Shown in pieces: positions 6,194 through 8,321 of a DNA stretch of 8,321 bases; position 1 is the stretch's first letter; each line of letters starts with the position of its first letter. The notes below the pieces were generated by a model. It saw only the letters and a program-made list of their open reading frames with translations, was not told the DNA's origin and ran no database searches. The stretch comes from Sulfurovum sp. bin170 (GTDB lineage: Bacteria > Campylobacterota > Campylobacteria > Campylobacterales > Sulfurovaceae). Where the stretch lies: NCBI RefSeq assembly GCF_010892395.1, contig NZ_JAACKB010000335.1, positions 1 to 8,321 of the forward strand, in the 5' to 3' direction. Both the position numbers and the translations under genes were made by a program.

Positions 6194-7045
6194 TTATCTA
6201 TTCCCTTTTGCAATAGCAACTGCTAGATTTTTAAGATTCTCTCCCCAATTTTTAGCCAATGGAGAGGTTTTTATAACTTCTATATCTAATGAGTTTGCAA
6301 TAGTTCGAGCAACTTGGTCTGAAAATTCAGGTTGTGTAAATATAGCTTTTATGTTCTCTTTTTTAGCCTCTTTAATAATAGAGATAAGTTGTTTAGGTTT
6401 AGGTGTTTTTCCCTCGACTTCTATGGCTAACTGTTTTAGATTATACCGTGAAGCAAAGTAGCCCCATGCAGGGTGAAAAACCATAAATGTTGTCTCTTTA
6501 GGACTCTTCTCCAGTATGGTTCGTATCTCCCTGTCTAGCAAATCCAACTCTTTTAGATATGAGTCTAAGTTGTTTTTGTAATATTTGCTATTATCGGCAT
6601 CTATAGTGCTTAGTGCCTCAAAAATATTTCTAGCAATCTGCTTCACATTTATGGGGTCAACCCAGATGTGTGGGTCAAGAGCTATCTCCTCTTTATGCTC
6701 ATGGTGATGATGACTCTGCATAGCTGTTCTGTTAATATCTTTTGCGATATTTTTAACTATAAGTTCTCTATTTTGATTTTTAAATTTACTAAGCCAGACT
6801 TTTTCAAACTCAACATCTATAGCAAGATAGAGATCAGCTTTAGCAATATCTCTCATCTGCGATGGTTTTGGTTCATAGGTGTGAGGTGAGTTGCCAGGTA
6901 GCACCATGAGAGAGGTCTCTATCTTCTCCCCACCTATCTTAGAGACAAACTCTAGTTGGGGTTGGATGGAGACAACAACTCGTAGTTTTGCAAAAGCAGG
7001 AAGCGTAACAAAAAGTGATAATATTATAAATAGTGATTTTTTCAT
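6194..7045 (-). CDS. znuA: Periplasmic zinc-binding protein of ABC importer
   Basis: A cluster A-I (ZnuA/TroA-like) solute-binding protein that captures metal in the periplasm and hands it to ZnuB. From this start the protein is 283 residues: signal peptide MKKSLFIILSLFVTLPAFA with cleavage after AFA, then KLRVVVSIQP. Probable metal ligands are the His in GNSPHTYEP (residue 55), the His in DPHIWVDP (126) and the His in FHPAWGYF (191); E240 in TQPEFS is a possible fourth. A His-rich stretch HHHHEH (112-117) lies just before the second ligand, the classic zinc-type loop. An in-frame ATG at 7060 would add MLKFH; the inner start was chosen because it gives a canonical signal peptide and a longer leader after the possible -10 box. 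Neither start has a clear Shine-Dalgarno site. It is the first gene of the probable znuACB unit. Confidence 0.9.
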   Translation of the reverse strand: MKKSLFIILSLFVTLPAFAKLRVVVSIQPQLEFVSKIGGEKIETSLMVLPGNSPHTYEPKPSQMRDIAKADLYLAIDVEFEKVWLSKFKNQNRELIVKNIAKDINRTAMQSHHHHEHKEEIALDPHIWVDPINVKQIARNIFEALSTIDADNSKYYKNNLDSYLKELDLLDREIRTILEKSPKETTFMVFHPAWGYFASRYNLKQLAIEVEGKTPKPKQLISIIKEAKKENIKAIFTQPEFSDQVARTIANSLDIEVIKTSPLAKNWGENLKNLAVAIAKGNR

Positions 7046-7078
7046 GTGGAATTTTAGCATATTTTAATTAGATTTGAA

Positions 7079-7084
7079 TTTATA
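7079..7084 (-). promoter_or_regulatory. Weak -10 candidate for znuACB
   Basis: Reads TATAAA on the minus strand. It would place transcription start near 7072, giving a leader of about 27 bases to the ATG at 7045 and only about 12 to the ATG at 7060. No recognisable -35 box or Zur-type palindrome accompanies it, so this is a low-confidence assignment in AT-rich DNA. Confidence 0.25.
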
Positions 7085-7097
7085 TTTAACTTTTTAA

Positions 7098-7126
7098 TTG
7101 TATATAATATTTTGTTTTGTTATAAT
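7098..7126 (+). promoter_or_regulatory. Extended -10 promoter of the transglycosylase-like gene
   Basis: TGTTATAAT (7118-7126) is a perfect extended -10 (TGnTATAAT), the main sigma-70 signal in Campylobacter relatives, preceded by T-rich DNA. TTGTAT at 7098-7103 stands exactly 17 bases upstream as a partial -35 box. The distance to the ATG at 7155 leaves a leader of about 20 bases containing the ribosome site AGAGAGG (7143-7149). Confidence 0.6.
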
Positions 7127-7154
7127 ATGTTTGAAAAACTTAAGAGAGGTTATT

Positions 7155-8321
7155 ATGAGAAAACTACTACTATTACCAATGTCTATTTTGCTTTTGAGCC
7201 AGTTTATTTATGGAGCATGTTCACAGAGTGGCAAATTTTGGCAAGGTCAGATTCAAAAGAGTAAAAATATAGAGACATTCTTTATAAACAATTATAATTG
7301 TAAAAATAGTTTCTACAAACATCTAAAAAATTCTGAAAAGCTATATTATGACGCAGTACTATACCCAAGAGGTCTAAAAAAAGCTCAATATAAAAATAGA
7401 TGGTTTACAATGTCTATCGCCTCTGATAAAGAGTTTTTTAAGACTTTTTCGTTTTATAACAACTACTTTACTAAACATAAGAACTCTATAACAGATAGAG
7501 AGCTTCACTGTTTTCAAAAGCAGAAAGGTTTTCCTTACCCTGTAGCAAAAAACAGGTTCTACACAGAGTTGCAAAAACGAGGTATCCACAATGATGTTAG
7601 CTACCTCTATCCACTAATTCGCTGGTCACATGATGCAAGTGGTAGAGATATGGCACTAAGCCGTGAGAGAGTAGAGAAAGCTGAACAGAGATTTGGTATC
7701 AAAAGAGGAAAAGTAGGAGACAATGTGCAGTTTGCAAGATACATAGCTGTTTTTGATACTGACTATGAGTTTGTAGCAAATCAGATAGCTCTAAAACTAG
7801 GCATACCATATATGGATGCATATAAACTGTTAGTTATCATCACTTATATGGAGTCCAGAGGAAATATCTTTGCATCATCAACTACAGGAGCATTTGGTCC
7901 ACTACAGTTGACCATGCACTACTATATGATGTATGGTGAACCAAATAATCCATTTAACCCAAGAGCTAGTCTAATAAAATTGGCAAACAAGTTTATTCAC
8001 TATCACCGAGTAGGAAAAACACTTGATGCCTCTGTGATAGCTTACAAATCAGGTAGCCTAGAGAAGTGTCAAGATGGAGTAGGTAGAGACTCTGCTGATT
8101 GTAGATACTATTACAACTACAAGAGACTAATGGATGAGATGCTCAACATGAACACAAAAATTAAAATATCAAGATATATGACAGGAAAAGCATATTTTAG
8201 AAAAGATATGGAGTCTCTAAATAGAAGTTATAATGTAAATGAACTTAAATTCTATGAGCCATATCAGTATGCTGTACTAAAAGGAGGTGTGTTAAATGCA
8301 CAAGCTAGAGACCATATGTTT
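7155..8321 (+). CDS. Exported lytic-transglycosylase-like protein (3' truncated)
   Basis: An open frame of 389 codons with no stop before the window end. The start has a strong ribosome site, AGAGAGG, five bases upstream. The protein begins with a signal peptide (RK, then a Leu-rich run to about residue 18, then IYGAC), so it acts in the periplasm or envelope. Residues 225-300 resemble the SLT/lysozyme-like domain: LLVIITYMESRGNIFASS puts the likely catalytic Glu at 233, GAFGPLQL (245-252) matches the GxxGLMQ motif, and AYKSG (296-300) stands where AYNAG is usual. Residues 20-220 form a Tyr/Phe/Lys-rich N-terminal region I do not recognise. Cys at 305 and 316 flank a short loop just after AYKSG and might form a disulfide. 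By family the enzyme would cleave peptidoglycan glycan strands; the substrate is unproven. It is transcribed away from znuA across a 109-base gap. Confidence 0.75.
   Translation, partial: MRKLLLLPMSILLLSQFIYGACSQSGKFWQGQIQKSKNIETFFINNYNCKNSFYKHLKNSEKLYYDAVLYPRGLKKAQYKNRWFTMSIASDKEFFKTFSFYNNYFTKHKNSITDRELHCFQKQKGFPYPVAKNRFYTELQKRGIHNDVSYLYPLIRWSHDASGRDMALSRERVEKAEQRFGIKRGKVGDNVQFARYIAVFDTDYEFVANQIALKLGIPYMDAYKLLVIITYMESRGNIFASSTTGAFGPLQLTMHYYMMYGEPNNPFNPRASLIKLANKFIHYHRVGKTLDASVIAYKSGSLEKCQDGVGRDSADCRYYYNYKRLMDEMLNMNTKIKISRYMTGKAYFRKDMESLNRSYNVNELKFYEPYQYAVLKGGVLNAQARDHMF

Noticed and set aside
6668..6889. Plus-strand open frame of 73 residues
   Set aside because: Antisense to the His-rich region of znuA, which explains its Met-rich sequence.
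7061..7128. Zur-type operator before znuA
   Set aside because: I looked for a long dyad of the known proteobacterial Zur type and saw only AT-rich direct repeats.
7155..7220. Lipoprotein signal in the transglycosylase-like protein (Cys at residue 22)
   Set aside because: The residues before the Cys are Y-G-A, without Leu or another aliphatic residue at -3, so the lipobox is poor; ordinary signal-peptidase cleavage is more likely.
7374..7589. Minus-strand open frame of 71 residues
   Set aside because: Antisense to the transglycosylase-like gene, which has a signal peptide, ribosome site and promoter.

Overview
The window looks like an ordinary chromosomal stretch from a low-GC Campylobacterota (epsilonproteobacterial) genome, probably a free-living Sulfurimonas- or Sulfurovum-like lineage. 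This rests on the AT-rich composition, the short Campylobacter-type glucose-6-phosphate isomerase next to galU, the extended TGnTATAAT promoter and the style of the zinc-uptake proteins. The assignment is inference from family resemblance; no database search was possible.

Left part (1-3939, all + strand): the last codons of a probable acyl carrier protein, a WbuB/WcaI-like GT4 glycosyltransferase, a PhnA-family zinc-ribbon protein, glucose-6-phosphate isomerase (pgi) and UTP-glucose-1-phosphate uridylyltransferase (galU). Gaps are 6 to 29 bases and no internal terminator is visible, so this is probably one transcription unit. Pgi and GalU, with a phosphoglucomutase not in the window, link fructose-6-phosphate to UDP-glucose, the sugar donor for surface polysaccharide. 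The glycosyltransferase fits as a user of nucleotide sugars, so this is the end of a surface-glycan and sugar-nucleotide region.

Middle (3937-4096): a convergent gap filled by a small palindromic mosaic. It holds three related hairpin units, two direct and one inverted, each with a GGAA(T/A)CGGA head. It is bounded by inverted TAGACT hexamers that also supply the TAG stop codons of both flanking genes. It looks like a REP/BIME- or MITE-type repeat and is the most unusual feature here.

Right part (7060-4094, minus strand): a zinc-type ABC importer in the order znuA (periplasmic binding protein with a His-rich loop), znuC (ATPase) and znuB (permease), with a 3-base gap and a 7-base overlap, followed 43 bases later by a small exported eight-strand-type outer-membrane barrel protein of unknown function. 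Divergent from znuA, behind a clear promoter, is an exported lytic-transglycosylase-like protein (7155 onward) that runs off the window end. No RNA gene, CRISPR array, intact transposase or defence gene was seen. I did not find a convincing new multi-gene system; the repeat mosaic, the barrel protein behind znuB and the unusual transglycosylase deserve the closest look.
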